A DNA stretch of 64,000 nucleotides from UMGS1668 sp035447605 (GCA_035447605.1 DAOTHJ010000002.1:132479-196478); one strand, 5' to 3'; positions 1 to 8,473 are shown, counted from the stretch's first letter. Notes: generated by a model from the letters alone, not told the origin. Program-made: numbers and translations.

Positions 1-596
1 AGGAACATGAGCACGCCGATGAAGAAGAGCATTCCGGGGAAGAGGATGAGCACGCCGAAGAGGAGCAGGAACTGGATGAGCACGTCTGGACCGCTCCGGT
101 CAACGCGATGCTGATTGTGCAGAAACTCGGTGAAGCCCTCTGTGAAATCGATCCGGAGAATCAGGAAAGCTACGAGCAGAATACGGCCGCCTATCTTAGC
201 GATCTTCAGGCCCTTGACGATGAGTTCCGGGAGGTCATCGACAGCGCGGCCCGCAAGGAGATCATCGTCGGCGACCGCTTTCCGTTCCTGTATTTCTGCA
301 AAGAATTTGGCCTGACCTATTATGCCGCGTTCCCCGGCTGCTCGACGGATACGGAGGCGGATGCGGCCACGCTCGCTTTTCTGATCAACAAGGTGAAGGA
401 AGACAACATCCCCGTCGTGTTCCACATCGAGCTTTCCAATGAGCAGATGTGCGACTCGATCTGCGAGGCGACCGGCGCGAAAAAGGAGCTCCTGAACGCC
501 GTACACAACGTCAGCGCGGAGGATTTCACCGCCGGCGCCACCTATCTCAGCCTGATGGAACACAATGTGGAGGTGCTCCGCGAGGCGCTGAACTGA
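1..596 (+). CDS. znuA: Zn/Mn ABC transporter substrate-binding protein, C-terminal part
   Basis: This is the C-terminal part of a cluster 9 (ZnuA/AdcA-like) metal-binding protein that delivers Zn or Mn to the ZnuBC importer outside the membrane. The reading frame is already open at base 3. It begins with a His/Glu/Asp-rich loop of repeated EHA/DEEEH-like units, then DEHVWTAPVNAM, which corresponds to the DPHVW metal-ligand motif of the family. Later segments (GDRFPFLYFCKEFGL, HIELSNEQMCDSI) fit the second lobe. The His-rich loop favours zinc. The N-terminus and signal peptide lie outside the window. znuC and znuB follow about 0.6 kb downstream, which supports the call. Confidence 0.9.
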   Translation, partial: EHEHADEEEHSGEEDEHAEEEQELDEHVWTAPVNAMLIVQKLGEALCEIDPENQESYEQNTAAYLSDLQALDDEFREVIDSAARKEIIVGDRFPFLYFCKEFGLTYYAAFPGCSTDTEADAATLAFLINKVKEDNIPVVFHIELSNEQMCDSICEATGAKKELLNAVHNVSAEDFTAGATYLSLMEHNVEVLREALN

Positions 597-940
597 GAAA
601 AAATCAGCGGCTCCGCTTAAAAAGCGGGGCTGCGGGGGATCAAATACTTGTCGAAAGGATAAAGGCGGCGGGAGATGGCCTGGGATGCCGGGAACATGTG
701 CTTCTTCGCCGCTTGGAGAGAACCATGCCGCAGAGAGTGAGTATACACAGAAAAAAGAGCGCACAGGAAGGAAAAAATCCCGCCCGCTGTGTCTTTGTCG
801 TCTCCCGCCGGGAGCCGGAAGGGAACCATGCTTTTTTAGAGAGCAAAGAAAAAGCATCCTGCCGGATTCGCGAAACGGGTTCCGCCGGAAAGGGCGGCCG
901 GAAGGATGTTTCCCACCGGGAACCGGAGCGCGGCGACCCG
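597..940. other. non-coding gap between znuA and the DUF1292 gene
   Basis: I see no convincing gene here. A reading frame stays open across the gap, but its translation is Arg/Lys-rich and has no family resemblance. Short inverted repeats occur near 605-640 and around 805-850. None has a U-tract that would make a confident terminator. The gap may separate expression of znuA from the downstream transporter genes. Confidence 0.5.
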
Positions 941-1192
941 ATGACGCTCACACTCGAGGACGACAGCGTTCTCCGGCTTCTGCCGCTCGTCGTCATCACC
1001 TGCGGCGGCCGGGATTACCTTGCGCTGACTCCCGCCGAAAAGAAGAGCGAGGATGTCTATTTTTATGAATTTATCACCCATCCGGAGGGTGGGATTGAGC
1101 TGCTCAGCATTCAGGAAAAAGACGTTCTGGATGCCGTTCTGGATGAATTTGGTGTCTGGTTCGACGAGCAGCTTCGTGCAGAAGGAGAATAA
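941..1192 (+). CDS. DUF1292 family protein
   Basis: An 83-residue acidic protein of the DUF1292 family, a small Firmicute family of unknown biochemical function. The core runs LTLEDDSVLRLLPLVVITCGGRDYLALTP, then VYFYEF and a C-terminal LDAVLDEFGVWFDE, which matches the usual length and pattern. ATG at 941 is chosen because the family similarity begins there, although the upstream GGAG is farther away than ideal. The frame is open further upstream without plausible sequence. The stop lies 3 bases before znuC, so the two are probably co-transcribed. A role in metal uptake is only suggested by position. Confidence 0.8.
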   Translation: MTLTLEDDSVLRLLPLVVITCGGRDYLALTPAEKKSEDVYFYEFITHPEGGIELLSIQEKDVLDAVLDEFGVWFDEQLRAEGE

Positions 1193-1195
1193 ATT

Positions 1196-1906
1196 ATGGC
1201 GTTACTGACCTGCCGGAACGTGTCCTTTGCCTATGAGGGCACGACCGTGCTGACCGGCGTCGACTTTTGTGTCAACCCGGGGGATTATCTGTGTATCGTG
1301 GGGGAGAACGGCGCGGGGAAAAGCACGCTGTTAAAAGGTCTGCTGCATCTTAAAAAGCCCTCTCAGGGGGAAATTTTGACCGGAGACGGCCTCAAGGCGA
1401 CCGAGATCGGCTATCTGCCGCAGCAGACGGCCGCGCAGAAGGATTTTCCGGCCAGCGTATATGAGGTGGTGCTCTCCGGGCGGCTCAACAGCCGGGGGAT
1501 TCACCCTTTTTATTCAAAGACCGACAAGCAGGAGGTACAGAACAGTCTGCGTCTGCTGGGGATCGAGGCGCTCCGAAACCGCTGTTACCGCGATCTTTCC
1601 GGCGGGCAGCAGCAGCGCGTCCTGCTTGCGCGGGCATTGTGCTCGACCAAAAAGCTGCTGCTACTGGATGAGCCGGTCACGGGGCTCGATCCCGTGATGA
1701 CCACAGAGTTTTATCGTCTGATCGCCTCGCTTAACCGGGAACAGAAGATCACGGTCGTCATGGTCTCGCACGACATCCGCGGCGCCGTTGAGGAGGCGAG
1801 CCACATCCTCCATCTGGGGAACCGGCAGCTCTTTTTCGGTACCACCGCGGAATATATTGCAAGCGACCTCGGCCGCCGCTTTGTGGGAGGTGAGGCCGGA
1901 TGTTGA
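1196..1906 (+). CDS. znuC: Zn/Mn ABC transporter ATP-binding protein
   Basis: A 236-residue ATPase that powers metal import through ZnuB. The Walker A motif GENGAGKST lies near residue 40. The signature LSGGQQQRVLLARAL and the Walker B LLLLDEP lie near residues 140-165, and a switch His sits in VMVSHD. The length is normal for the family. The start ATG has GGAG about 6 bases upstream. The 3' end overlaps znuB by 7 bases, indicating translational coupling. Metal specificity is inferred from the neighbouring His-rich binding protein. Confidence 0.93.
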   Translation: MALLTCRNVSFAYEGTTVLTGVDFCVNPGDYLCIVGENGAGKSTLLKGLLHLKKPSQGEILTGDGLKATEIGYLPQQTAAQKDFPASVYEVVLSGRLNSRGIHPFYSKTDKQEVQNSLRLLGIEALRNRCYRDLSGGQQQRVLLARALCSTKKLLLLDEPVTGLDPVMTTEFYRLIASLNREQKITVVMVSHDIRGAVEEASHILHLGNRQLFFGTTAEYIASDLGRRFVGGEAGC

Positions 1907-2721
1907 GTACGTTTCTGGAGATGCTCTCCTATCCGTTCCTCGTCAGGGCGCTGATTGTCGGCGTGCTGGTCTCCCTGTGTGCGTCCCTGCTTGGCGCAAC
2001 GCTCGTGCTGAAGCGCTATTCCATGATCGGGGACGGCCTCTCCCACGTCGGTTTTGCCGCGCTGGCACTCGCCTATGCGATGAATGCCGCGCCGATGACG
2101 GTGGCGATTCCGGTCTGTGTCGTGGCGGCGTTTCTTCTGCTTCAAATCAAGGACAGCTCCAAAATCAAAGGGGACGCGGCCACGGCGCTCATGTGCAGCG
2201 GGGCGCTTGCCGTGGGCGTAATGACGGTTTCGCTGACCACCGGCATGAATACGGACGTCTGCAACTACATGTTCGGCAGCATCCTCGCCATGAGTAAAAG
2301 CGACGTGACGCTCTCGGTGATTCTGAGCGCGGCGGTGCTGCTGCTCTACGTCCTGTTTTACAACAAGATCTTTGCCGTGACCTTCGACGAGGCATTTTCG
2401 GCCGCCACCGGCGTGCGGACCAAGCTCTATAACATGCTGATCGCGTTTCTCACCGCCATCACCGTGGTTCTGGGTATGCGGATGATGGGCACGCTGCTGA
2501 TCTCAAGCCTGATCGTCTTTCCGTCGCTGACCGCCATGAGGGTATGCCGGCGCTTCAAAACGACCATTCTGGTGAGCGCGCTGCTCTCTGTGGGGTGTTT
2601 TCTGACGGGCATCACGGTCTCCTATCTCGCCTCGGTGCCGACGGGGGCCTGCATTGTGGTGACGGATATTCTGGTGTTCTTTGTGTTTGCCGTGATCGAA
2701 AAAATCCGGGAAAGGATCTGA
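1900..2721 (+). CDS. znuB: Zn/Mn ABC transporter permease
   Basis: A 273-residue membrane protein of the ABC-3 family (ZnuB/MntB), forming the channel of the metal importer. Hydrophobic segments run throughout. The stretch LLGATLVLKRYSMIGDGLSHVGFAALA near residues 30-55 is a characteristic family signature. GMRMMGTLLISSLIVFPSLTAM near residue 195 is the conserved cytoplasmic loop region that contacts the ATPase. It overlaps the end of znuC and is followed after 4 bases by a lipoprotein gene. Confidence 0.93.
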   Translation: MLSTFLEMLSYPFLVRALIVGVLVSLCASLLGATLVLKRYSMIGDGLSHVGFAALALAYAMNAAPMTVAIPVCVVAAFLLLQIKDSSKIKGDAATALMCSGALAVGVMTVSLTTGMNTDVCNYMFGSILAMSKSDVTLSVILSAAVLLLYVLFYNKIFAVTFDEAFSAATGVRTKLYNMLIAFLTAITVVLGMRMMGTLLISSLIVFPSLTAMRVCRRFKTTILVSALLSVGCFLTGITVSYLASVPTGACIVVTDILVFFVFAVIEKIRERI

Positions 2722-2725
2722 TGAA

Positions 2726-3397
2726 ATGAAAAAAGCCGTTTTGGTGCTGGTTTTATTTTTGATGCTGTTCCTTTTCTGCGCCTGCGAAAATAAATCGGAT
2801 GAGCATGACGAAAATCCGTCATCCTCCGTGGAGGAATCCGGGGCCGCCGCTTCCGTGACCTCCATTCCGGATCAGGATACCGCGCCTTCCGGGACGGACG
2901 CCGCCGGTTCCGTCTCCGCCGCAGAAGGTTCCGCCGCGGAAGACGACTCCGAGATGGAGGACGGCGGGCCGTACGACGTCTATCCCTACGACATCGGGGC
3001 GGATAAGGCGGCCGTCGATATCTCCAGCCCGGACATCGTGGTCGGCGACAACCTCTATGCGACGCAGATCAACGACTGGTACATCAATTTTGGGGACTAC
3101 GACGGCAAAACCGTGGAGATCGAGGGCTATTACGTCGATCTCGATGGTTACAGCTTCGTCGGGAGGAAGGGCCCGTCCTGCCCATATTGCAGCGGCGGCT
3201 ATGTGAGCTTTGAATTTTCCGCTGATGAGGACCTTTCGGTGCTGGTTTCGGAGAGCAGCTGGATCCGGGTGACCGGCATTTTGCGCGAGGGCGCGATGTA
3301 TCCGGGCGGCGGGCAGGATCCGTACCCGTTTAATTATATCGAGGCGCTCCGGCTCGAGGAGATGGACGCAGTCGGCGTCGACACCGTGAGCAACTGA
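2726..3397 (+). CDS. lipoprotein with an OB-fold-like domain
   Basis: A 223-residue predicted lipoprotein. The N-terminus is a signal peptide with a lipobox around LFCAC near residue 20. A Ser/Glu/Ala-rich linker follows to about residue 75. The C-terminal part (DGKTVEIEGYYV, then SCPYCSGGYVSFEF and SWIRVTGILREG) resembles the C-terminal domain of the TIGR03943/YcgQ group, which is often found beside zinc transporters. The CxxC pair might bind metal. It follows znuB by 4 bases, so a periplasm-side role in metal handling is likely but inferred. A lipoprotein of unknown function is the conservative reading. Confidence 0.75.
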   Translation: MKKAVLVLVLFLMLFLFCACENKSDEHDENPSSSVEESGAAASVTSIPDQDTAPSGTDAAGSVSAAEGSAAEDDSEMEDGGPYDVYPYDIGADKAAVDISSPDIVVGDNLYATQINDWYINFGDYDGKTVEIEGYYVDLDGYSFVGRKGPSCPYCSGGYVSFEFSADEDLSVLVSESSWIRVTGILREGAMYPGGGQDPYPFNYIEALRLEEMDAVGVDTVSN

Positions 3398-3504
3398 CGG
3401 AGAAGTAGCGAAAAATAGGTTGCGGCGGCAGGAAACCGGAAGTATGATAAAAGTACCGCCGTCCCCGCGGCCGAAAATGCTTCTGTTTTCGGATAAATGA
3501 AATA

Positions 3505-3568
3505 GAGAGAGCCCGCGGATTATAAGCGGCATCCTTCTGAAAGAAACCGGGCGGCGTTCTCTTTTTTT
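3505..3568 (+). terminator. probable terminator of the znu operon
   Basis: An imperfect long hairpin, with AGAGAGCCCG pairing with a CGGGCGGCGTTCTCT arm, is followed by a run of seven T. It lies about 100 bases after the last operon gene. Confidence 0.45.
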
Positions 3569-3628
3569 GCGGCGGCCGGTGTTGGATTTTCAGTTCGTCT
3601 GAAATTTGGTGGAAAAGGAAGAAGAAAG

Positions 3629-4162
3629 ATGGACTTTTTTGAATTGGCAAAATCGCGCTGCACCACGCGGGGGTTTACCGATCGGAAAATTGCACAGGCG
3701 GATCTGGAGCGGATTTTGTCTGTGGGAAGGGTCGCGCCAAGTGCCTGCAACCGGCAGCCGCAGAGGATTCTCGTCGTACAGAGCCCGGAGAATCTCTCCA
3801 AAGTCCAAAAGGCATACCGCATCTTCGGCTCTTCCTGCGTCCTGATCGTATGCCGGGATACCAGAGACGCCCTGATCCGTCCCTTCGATCAGAAATGTTC
3901 GGGCGATCTGGATATCGGCATCCTCTGCGATCACATGATGCTGGCGGCCAGGGAACTGGATATCGGAAGCGTCATGGTCGGCCTGTTTGATCCGCGGATT
4001 ATCCGGGCGGAATTTGATCTTCCGGAATATATAGAACCTACCGCGCTGCTGATTCTGGGGTATCCGGAAAAAGGGTTCCTGAGCCCGGAACGCCATGCCA
4101 CGGAAAGAAAGCCGCTGGCTGATACGGTGATGTACGAAACATACGCGGAAGCGGCAACCTGA
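3629..4162 (+). CDS. nitroreductase family protein
   Basis: A 177-residue flavoprotein of the nitroreductase fold, which usually binds FMN and uses NAD(P)H to reduce a small molecule. The N-terminal motif is SRCTTRGFTDRKIA. VAPSACNRQPQRILVV is the usual FMN-contact segment, and ALLILGYPEKG is the C-terminal signature. The substrate cannot be told. ATG 3629 has AAGGAAGAA upstream. It appears monocistronic, between two terminators. Confidence 0.88.
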   Translation: MDFFELAKSRCTTRGFTDRKIAQADLERILSVGRVAPSACNRQPQRILVVQSPENLSKVQKAYRIFGSSCVLIVCRDTRDALIRPFDQKCSGDLDIGILCDHMMLAARELDIGSVMVGLFDPRIIRAEFDLPEYIEPTALLILGYPEKGFLSPERHATERKPLADTVMYETYAEAAT

Positions 4163-4332
4163 TACCGCCTGGAAGATACGGACGCACCGGGCCTGCGTGT
4201 AAAATCCTGTGTTCCCAATGGGAAAGCCGCCTGCACGCGGTTTAATCAAGCCGTGCTTATCCATCACGGCGGATTCCTGTGGGCCTGAGCCGCGGCGAAT
4301 CAAAACCGGATTCACCCAATTTCAAACAAAAA

Positions 4333-4369
4333 AACAGTGCGGCCCGGTTTCGGACGGCACTGTTTTTTT
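4333..4369 (+). terminator. terminator after the nitroreductase gene
   Basis: A hairpin with AACAGTGC/GCACTGTT arms plus inner pairing is followed by seven T. A-runs on the other side may let it act in both directions. Confidence 0.75.
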
Positions 4370-4390
4370 GCTGCAGCATTTTTGTTTATT

Positions 4391-4420
4391 AAAAGAAAAA
4401 GCCTCCGGGTGAGCGGAGGC
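4391..4420 (-). terminator. terminator of rpmB
   Basis: Read on the minus strand, GCCTCCG and CGGAGGC form a perfect 7-bp stem followed by TTTTTC. It lies 25 bases after the rpmB stop. Confidence 0.88.
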
Positions 4421-4444
4421 AGGCATTCTGTTGGACGAAATCCA

Positions 4445-4636
4445 TTATTCGGCTGCGCGGATAACCTTACCGGAACGCAGGCAGCGCGTGCAGGCGTAAA
4501 CGTGGCAGGGAACTCCGTTGACGATGGCTTTGACGCGGCGTACGTTGGGTTTCCATTCACGGTTGGAACGTCTGTGGGAATGGGAAACCTTAATACCAAA
4601 AGTAACGCCTTTTCCGCAGAAATCACATTTTGCCAT
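4445..4636 (-). CDS. rpmB: 50S ribosomal protein L28
   Basis: A 63-residue L28 of the large ribosomal subunit. It begins MAKCDFCGKG and carries SHSHRRSNREWKPNVRRV, the family core. A second Cys pair (CTRCLRSGKV) completes four zinc ligands, so this is the Zn-binding (C+) form. A GGAGGT site lies upstream of the ATG. It is transcribed alone, between a good promoter and a terminator. Confidence 0.97.
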   Translation of the reverse strand: MAKCDFCGKGVTFGIKVSHSHRRSNREWKPNVRRVKAIVNGVPCHVYACTRCLRSGKVIRAAE

Positions 4637-4674
4637 AGTAGTACCTCCTTTACTTAGAGACAGTCAACAGCGTT

Positions 4675-4703
4675 ATTTTATCAAATATAAGATATAAATG
4701 CAA
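4675..4703 (-). promoter_or_regulatory. sigma-A-type promoter of rpmB
   Basis: On the minus strand TTGCAT and TAAAAT are separated by 17 bases. The predicted start lies about 30 bases before the rpmB ATG. Confidence 0.65.
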
Positions 4704-4813
4704 GTGGTTGCCGAAAAAAAATTGCAGGATTGCCTCTATAAATATATATTTTCTATAAGAATCTGCAAAAACGGAAAAATCGGTCAAGATTCTGATTGCA
4801 GGCGGAATTCGTC

Positions 4814-4842
4814 TTGTAAAATACGGAATTTTCTTCTATAAT
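4814..4842 (+). promoter_or_regulatory. sigma-A-type promoter of the M50 protease gene
   Basis: TTGTAA and a perfect TATAAT are separated by 17 bases. The predicted start is about 30 bases upstream of the next ATG. Confidence 0.75.
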
Positions 4843-4878
4843 AAATAATAAGTATTTCTGCGCATAAGGAGAGTTTAC

Positions 4879-5568
4879 ATGTCGCTTTTTTCATCCGGGC
4901 TTCACACTGCGCTCTGGCTCTTGCTGACCCGCGCCATTGTGGTCTTCACCGCGCTGCCGGTGCACGAGTGCGCCCACGGCTATGTGGCGCTCAAGATGGG
5001 TGACCACACCGCCGAGCAGCAGGGCAGGCTCACGCTGAACCCGTTTGCCCATTTTGACCCGATCGGAACCACGGCGCTACTGCTCTTTGGTTTCGGCTGG
5101 GCAAAACCGGTTCCGATCAATCCATTTTATTTTAGAAATCCGAAGAGGGGCATGATGCTTTCCGCGCTGGCCGGGCCGCTTTCAAACGTCGCCATGGCGT
5201 TCCTTCTTATGGTGATCTATAAACTTCTGTATATCCCGACCATTTTCGGAAACGCCGCTTCTTTTGTGGACACGCTTCAGATGATTCTGTATTATATGAT
5301 CCTCATCAACGTCGGGCTCGCGGTTTTTAACCTGCTGCCGATCCCGCCGCTCGACGGCTCCCGCGTGGCGACCTATTTTCTGCCGAAGGATATGTATTTC
5401 CAGATCATGCGGTATGAGAATATCATCTTTCTCGCCCTGCTGGCGCTGCTCTGGACCGGTGTGCTCACCGAACCTCTGACGTATCTGCAAAACGCCGTCT
5501 TCAGCGGCCTTGATTTCCTGACCACGCCGGTCAACTGGCTGCTGAATGCGATCGCCGCGGCCGCCTGA
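4879..5568 (+). CDS. site-2 protease family (M50) intramembrane metalloprotease
   Basis: A 229-residue multi-pass membrane protein of the compact M50 (YwhC-like) group, which cleaves substrates within the membrane. The zinc motif HECAH sits at residues 29-33 inside the first helices. The third ligand region PPLDGSR has Asp159. The intervening NPFAHFDPIG segment is also conserved. There is no PDZ domain. The substrate is unknown. AAGGAGAG lies upstream of the ATG. scpA and scpB follow closely, an arrangement common in Firmicutes. Confidence 0.93.
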   Translation: MSLFSSGLHTALWLLLTRAIVVFTALPVHECAHGYVALKMGDHTAEQQGRLTLNPFAHFDPIGTTALLLFGFGWAKPVPINPFYFRNPKRGMMLSALAGPLSNVAMAFLLMVIYKLLYIPTIFGNAASFVDTLQMILYYMILINVGLAVFNLLPIPPLDGSRVATYFLPKDMYFQIMRYENIIFLALLALLWTGVLTEPLTYLQNAVFSGLDFLTTPVNWLLNAIAAAA

Positions 5569-5607
5569 GCCCCTGTATTTTGATTTTTGAAACGGGAGGG
5601 ATCCATT

Positions 5608-6360
5608 TTGCCGGAAAAGCTCCAATACAGGCTGGAGGCGTTTGAAGGCCCGCTGGACCTCCTGCTTTTTTTAATTTCCAAGCATAAGCTCAATATTTAC
5701 GACATCAATATCTCGGAGCTGCTGGAACAGTATATAGAGAGCATCGGCGGCATCGAGGGCCTCAATGATCTGGAGGACGCCTCGGAATTCCTTGAGACGG
5801 CGGCGCGGCTCGTCTATATCAAAACCGCGATGCTGCTGCCGAAATACGAGGACGAGGGAGAGAAGCTCAAGCAGGAACTTCAGGGCGAGCTGATCGAATA
5901 CGCCGCCTGCAAGAACGCGGCGCTGGTCTTCAGAGGCATGTACTGCGGCGGCGAGCTCTTCTGCCGGGATCCGGAGCCGATCGAGATCGACATGACCTAT
6001 ACGCGCATCCATCCGAAGGAGGATCTTGTGCGGGCCTATCTTTCCGCGCTGGGCAGAAAGCTGCGCAAGCTTCCCCCTCCGCAGGAGCTCTTCAATCCGC
6101 TCGTCAAAAAGCGCATCGTCTCCATCGCCTCCCGCGCTATCATCCTGTTGCACCGCCTCTACCGGAACGGCATCATGAAGCTCGGCGAGCTGTTTCTTTC
6201 CGGCGGCCGGTCCGAGCGCATTGCGATGTTTCTGGCGGTGCTGGAGCTCTCCAAAAACGGCCGGGTGGTCATCAGCGACGACTGCACCACCGTGACGATG
6301 GGCGACAGGAATAAGGAAGTTAAAAAGGGGGAAGAGGAACTTGCAGCTGGAACAGTATGA
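5608..6360 (+). CDS. scpA: segregation and condensation protein A
   Basis: A 250-residue kleisin subunit of the SMC-ScpAB condensin, which helps organise and segregate the chromosome. The N-terminus YRLEAFEGPLDLLLFLISKHK is the family hallmark, and the C-terminal winged-helix part is present. TTG 5608 is chosen because GGGAGGG lies 7 bases upstream and the product then begins (M)PEKLQYRLEAFEGPL. An in-frame TTG at 5587 is an alternative. The 3' end overlaps scpB by 20 bases. Confidence 0.93.
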   Translation: MPEKLQYRLEAFEGPLDLLLFLISKHKLNIYDINISELLEQYIESIGGIEGLNDLEDASEFLETAARLVYIKTAMLLPKYEDEGEKLKQELQGELIEYAACKNAALVFRGMYCGGELFCRDPEPIEIDMTYTRIHPKEDLVRAYLSALGRKLRKLPPPQELFNPLVKKRIVSIASRAIILLHRLYRNGIMKLGELFLSGGRSERIAMFLAVLELSKNGRVVISDDCTTVTMGDRNKEVKKGEEELAAGTV

Positions 6361-6961
6361 AAACCGCGCGGAGGCCATCCTTTTTGCAAGCGGGGAGCCT
6401 CTTCCGCAAAAACGCCTTGCGGCGGCTCTTGAGATAGAAGAGGATGCGGCGGCCTCCGTTTTGGAGAGCCTTGCCGCAAGATATGAAAAGAACGACAGCG
6501 CCATCGAGCTCCTGCGTCTGGACGACTGCTGGCAGCTCTGTTCCCGCCGGGAATACGCGCCGGATATTCGCAGCGCGTTGGAGCTCAAACGCAGCATACC
6601 GCTCTCTCAGGCCGCGCTGGAGGTGCTGGCGGTTATCGCCTACAATCAGCCGGTGACAAGAGGATTTGTCGAACAGGTGCGCGGCGTGGACTGTTCCGGG
6701 GTCGTCGCGACGCTCTGCGACAAAGGGCTGATCGAGGAGGGGGACAGGCTGGATCTTCCCGGCCGGCCGATCGCCTACCGGACGACGTCCGTATTTCTGC
6801 GCTGCTTTGGGCTGAGCTCGCTCGAGGAGCTGCCTCCGGTCGCCGAAGAAACCGGGGACGATGAAAAAACGCTTGACGATACGCTGGAAAACCAGCAGTC
6901 CTTGTTTGCGGAAGAAAATGAAGAAAACGAAGACTTTTCGGAAACGGCGGAAACTCTCTGA
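6341..6961 (+). CDS. scpB: segregation and condensation protein B
   Basis: A 206-residue double winged-helix protein that binds ScpA in the condensin complex. The early segment EAILFASGEPLP and the central LSQAALEVLAVIAYNQPVTR are diagnostic. The C-terminus is an acidic tail. TTG 6341 is preceded by GGGGGAAGAGGA and lies inside the end of scpA, so translation is coupled. Confidence 0.94.
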   Translation: MQLEQYENRAEAILFASGEPLPQKRLAAALEIEEDAAASVLESLAARYEKNDSAIELLRLDDCWQLCSRREYAPDIRSALELKRSIPLSQAALEVLAVIAYNQPVTRGFVEQVRGVDCSGVVATLCDKGLIEEGDRLDLPGRPIAYRTTSVFLRCFGLSSLEELPPVAEETGDDEKTLDDTLENQQSLFAEENEENEDFSETAETL

Positions 6962-7311
6962 TAAAAAAACAGATCGATACTGACGGAGGATTTTCAAACG
7001 CCGCCATTTCAAACTTAAAAAGAACGAGAAAACAAGGGTTTTCTGAGCATATCTGAGCATAGACGGAAACCCTTTAAAGTTCCTGAAAGATAGATCGGCG
7101 CCGGCGTTTCGGCATTTCACGAAGAACATATAAGCGGGAACAAGGTTGCGGCTCATGTGGACTTTTCCCATATGGGGACAGGCTTTTGCAGCCGGGAAGG
7201 CTGGAGAGAAAGATATCGGCCGAATCAAAAAATTCTCCGGCGTTTGCCGGAGAAGCGGCCTTTATAAATGAGAAGGAATGAGGAAAACGAAAGCCTGCCG
7301 GAGGTGACGGG
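6962..7311. other. non-coding gap with a tandem 10-mer and two hairpins
   Basis: No gene is seen. A 10-base unit, TCTGAGCATA, is repeated exactly twice in tandem at 7042-7061. It sits in the loop of an 8-bp stem (AAGGGTTT at 7034, AAACCCTT at 7067). A second perfect hairpin at 7233-7254 (TTCTCCGGC / GCCGGAGAA) is followed on the minus strand by a T-run. It therefore looks like a terminator for leftward transcription, although no minus-strand gene lies upstream of it. Confidence 0.6.
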
Positions 7312-7989
7312 ATGGGCTGGTATATTGCGGGCGGCATTCTGGCGCTGATCCTCGCGCTGCTTCTGGTTCCGGTCCGGCTGCTGGCGAAGTACAGCGAGGA
7401 TCTGAGCATCTCCGGGAAGTGGCTGTTCTGGACAGTGACGCTCTATCCGTCGCCGGAGAAAGAAAAAAAGCCGGAGAAGGAAAAGCCTTCGCAGCCGGAG
7501 CAGAAGCCTCAGAAAAAAAAGCGGAAGCTCATGGCGGAAGAGGTCATCGACGGCTTTATCGATTATGTCTCGCGGTGCAGGGGCGGTATCCGGCTGATCC
7601 TGCGGAGCCTGGGTATCCGCAGGCTAAGGGTCGATTGGACGATCGTCGGCGAGGACGCCGCGGACTGCGCGGTCCGCTACGGCAGAATCTGTGCCTACCT
7701 CAGCTCGGCGCTCGCGGTCGCGCGAAACTTCGTTCGGATTCAGAAAGTCGAATTCCATGTGCGGCCGGATTTCCTCGCAACGGAGGAAATTTTCCACGCG
7801 GAAGCGGAGGCCCGTCTGACGCCGCTGATGGCCCTTTTGGGCGGCGGGGGCATCGGGTTGGGTCTGCTGATGAAATGGCTTTCGGATAGAAAAATGAAAC
7901 GGGAGCGGCTTCGCAGAATCAAAAGAGCAAAAGGGCGGCGCCCGTCGGAAGAGAAACAACAAACTTCAATAAAGGAGAGACAGACATGA
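7312..7989 (+). CDS. DUF2953 domain protein (YtfI-like)
   Basis: A 225-residue protein with an N-terminal membrane segment (WYIAGGILALILALLLVPVRLLA). A Lys/Glu/Pro-rich linker follows at about residues 48-75, then the DUF2953 region. A second hydrophobic stretch near LLGGGGIGLGLLM precedes a basic C-terminus. This family is usually encoded just before GerW/YtfJ in spore formers, as here, where the two overlap by 4 bases. Function is unknown; a sporulation link is inferred from context. GGAGGTGACGG precedes the ATG. Confidence 0.85.
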   Translation: MGWYIAGGILALILALLLVPVRLLAKYSEDLSISGKWLFWTVTLYPSPEKEKKPEKEKPSQPEQKPQKKKRKLMAEEVIDGFIDYVSRCRGGIRLILRSLGIRRLRVDWTIVGEDAADCAVRYGRICAYLSSALAVARNFVRIQKVEFHVRPDFLATEEIFHAEAEARLTPLMALLGGGGIGLGLLMKWLSDRKMKRERLRRIKRAKGRRPSEEKQQTSIKERQT

Positions 7990-8432
7990 GCGAAAAGAAC
8001 GTGGAAGGCCTTCTCAATGTATCCCTCGATAATCTGAAGGGGCTCGTCGATTCCAATTCCGTCATCGGCAGCCCGATCTGCACGCCGGACGGCACGACCA
8101 TCATTCCCGTCTCCAAGGTCAGCTTCGGATTCGCATCCGGCGGCTCCGATTTCCCGACCACCAGCCCCAAGGACATGTTCGGCGGCGGCAGCGGCGGCGG
8201 CGTCAGCATCAACCCTGTTGCGTTTCTGGTCATTAAAGAGAAGAGTGTCCGCCTGATCCAGATCGCGGATAAGGACAACATCCCGGAGCGCATCGCCAAC
8301 ATGGTGCCGGATGTGATCGATACGGTCTCCTCTCTGGTGAAGAAAAAGGATAAAAAAGACGCCAAAGCCGGCGAGACCGTTGAAACCATGACGGCGGAAG
8401 CACCTGCGGAGACGGAAAAAACCGCGGAATGA
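7986..8432 (+). CDS. ytfJ: GerW family sporulation protein (YtfJ)
   Basis: A 148-residue member of the GerW/YtfJ family, conserved in endospore formers and linked in the family to spore germination. The core GSPICTPDGTTIIPVSKVSFGFASGG and a glycine-rich GGGSGGGVSINPVAFLVI segment are diagnostic. The C-terminus is a Lys/Ala/Glu/Thr tail. It overlaps the DUF2953 gene by 4 bases. It is the clearest sign that this organism makes spores. Confidence 0.93.
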   Translation: MSEKNVEGLLNVSLDNLKGLVDSNSVIGSPICTPDGTTIIPVSKVSFGFASGGSDFPTTSPKDMFGGGSGGGVSINPVAFLVIKEKSVRLIQIADKDNIPERIANMVPDVIDTVSSLVKKKDKKDAKAGETVETMTAEAPAETEKTAE

Positions 8433-8439
8433 AACGGCG

Positions 8440-8463
8440 CCCGGAAGCATAGTTTTTTCCGGG
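8440..8463 (+). promoter_or_regulatory. hairpin overlapping the carboxypeptidase ribosome-binding region
   Basis: CCCGGAA and TTCCGGG form a 7-bp stem whose 3' arm overlaps the GGGTGAT that would serve the next gene. It could limit translation initiation. The effect is inferred. Confidence 0.4.
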
Positions 8464-8473
8464 TGATGTGAGT

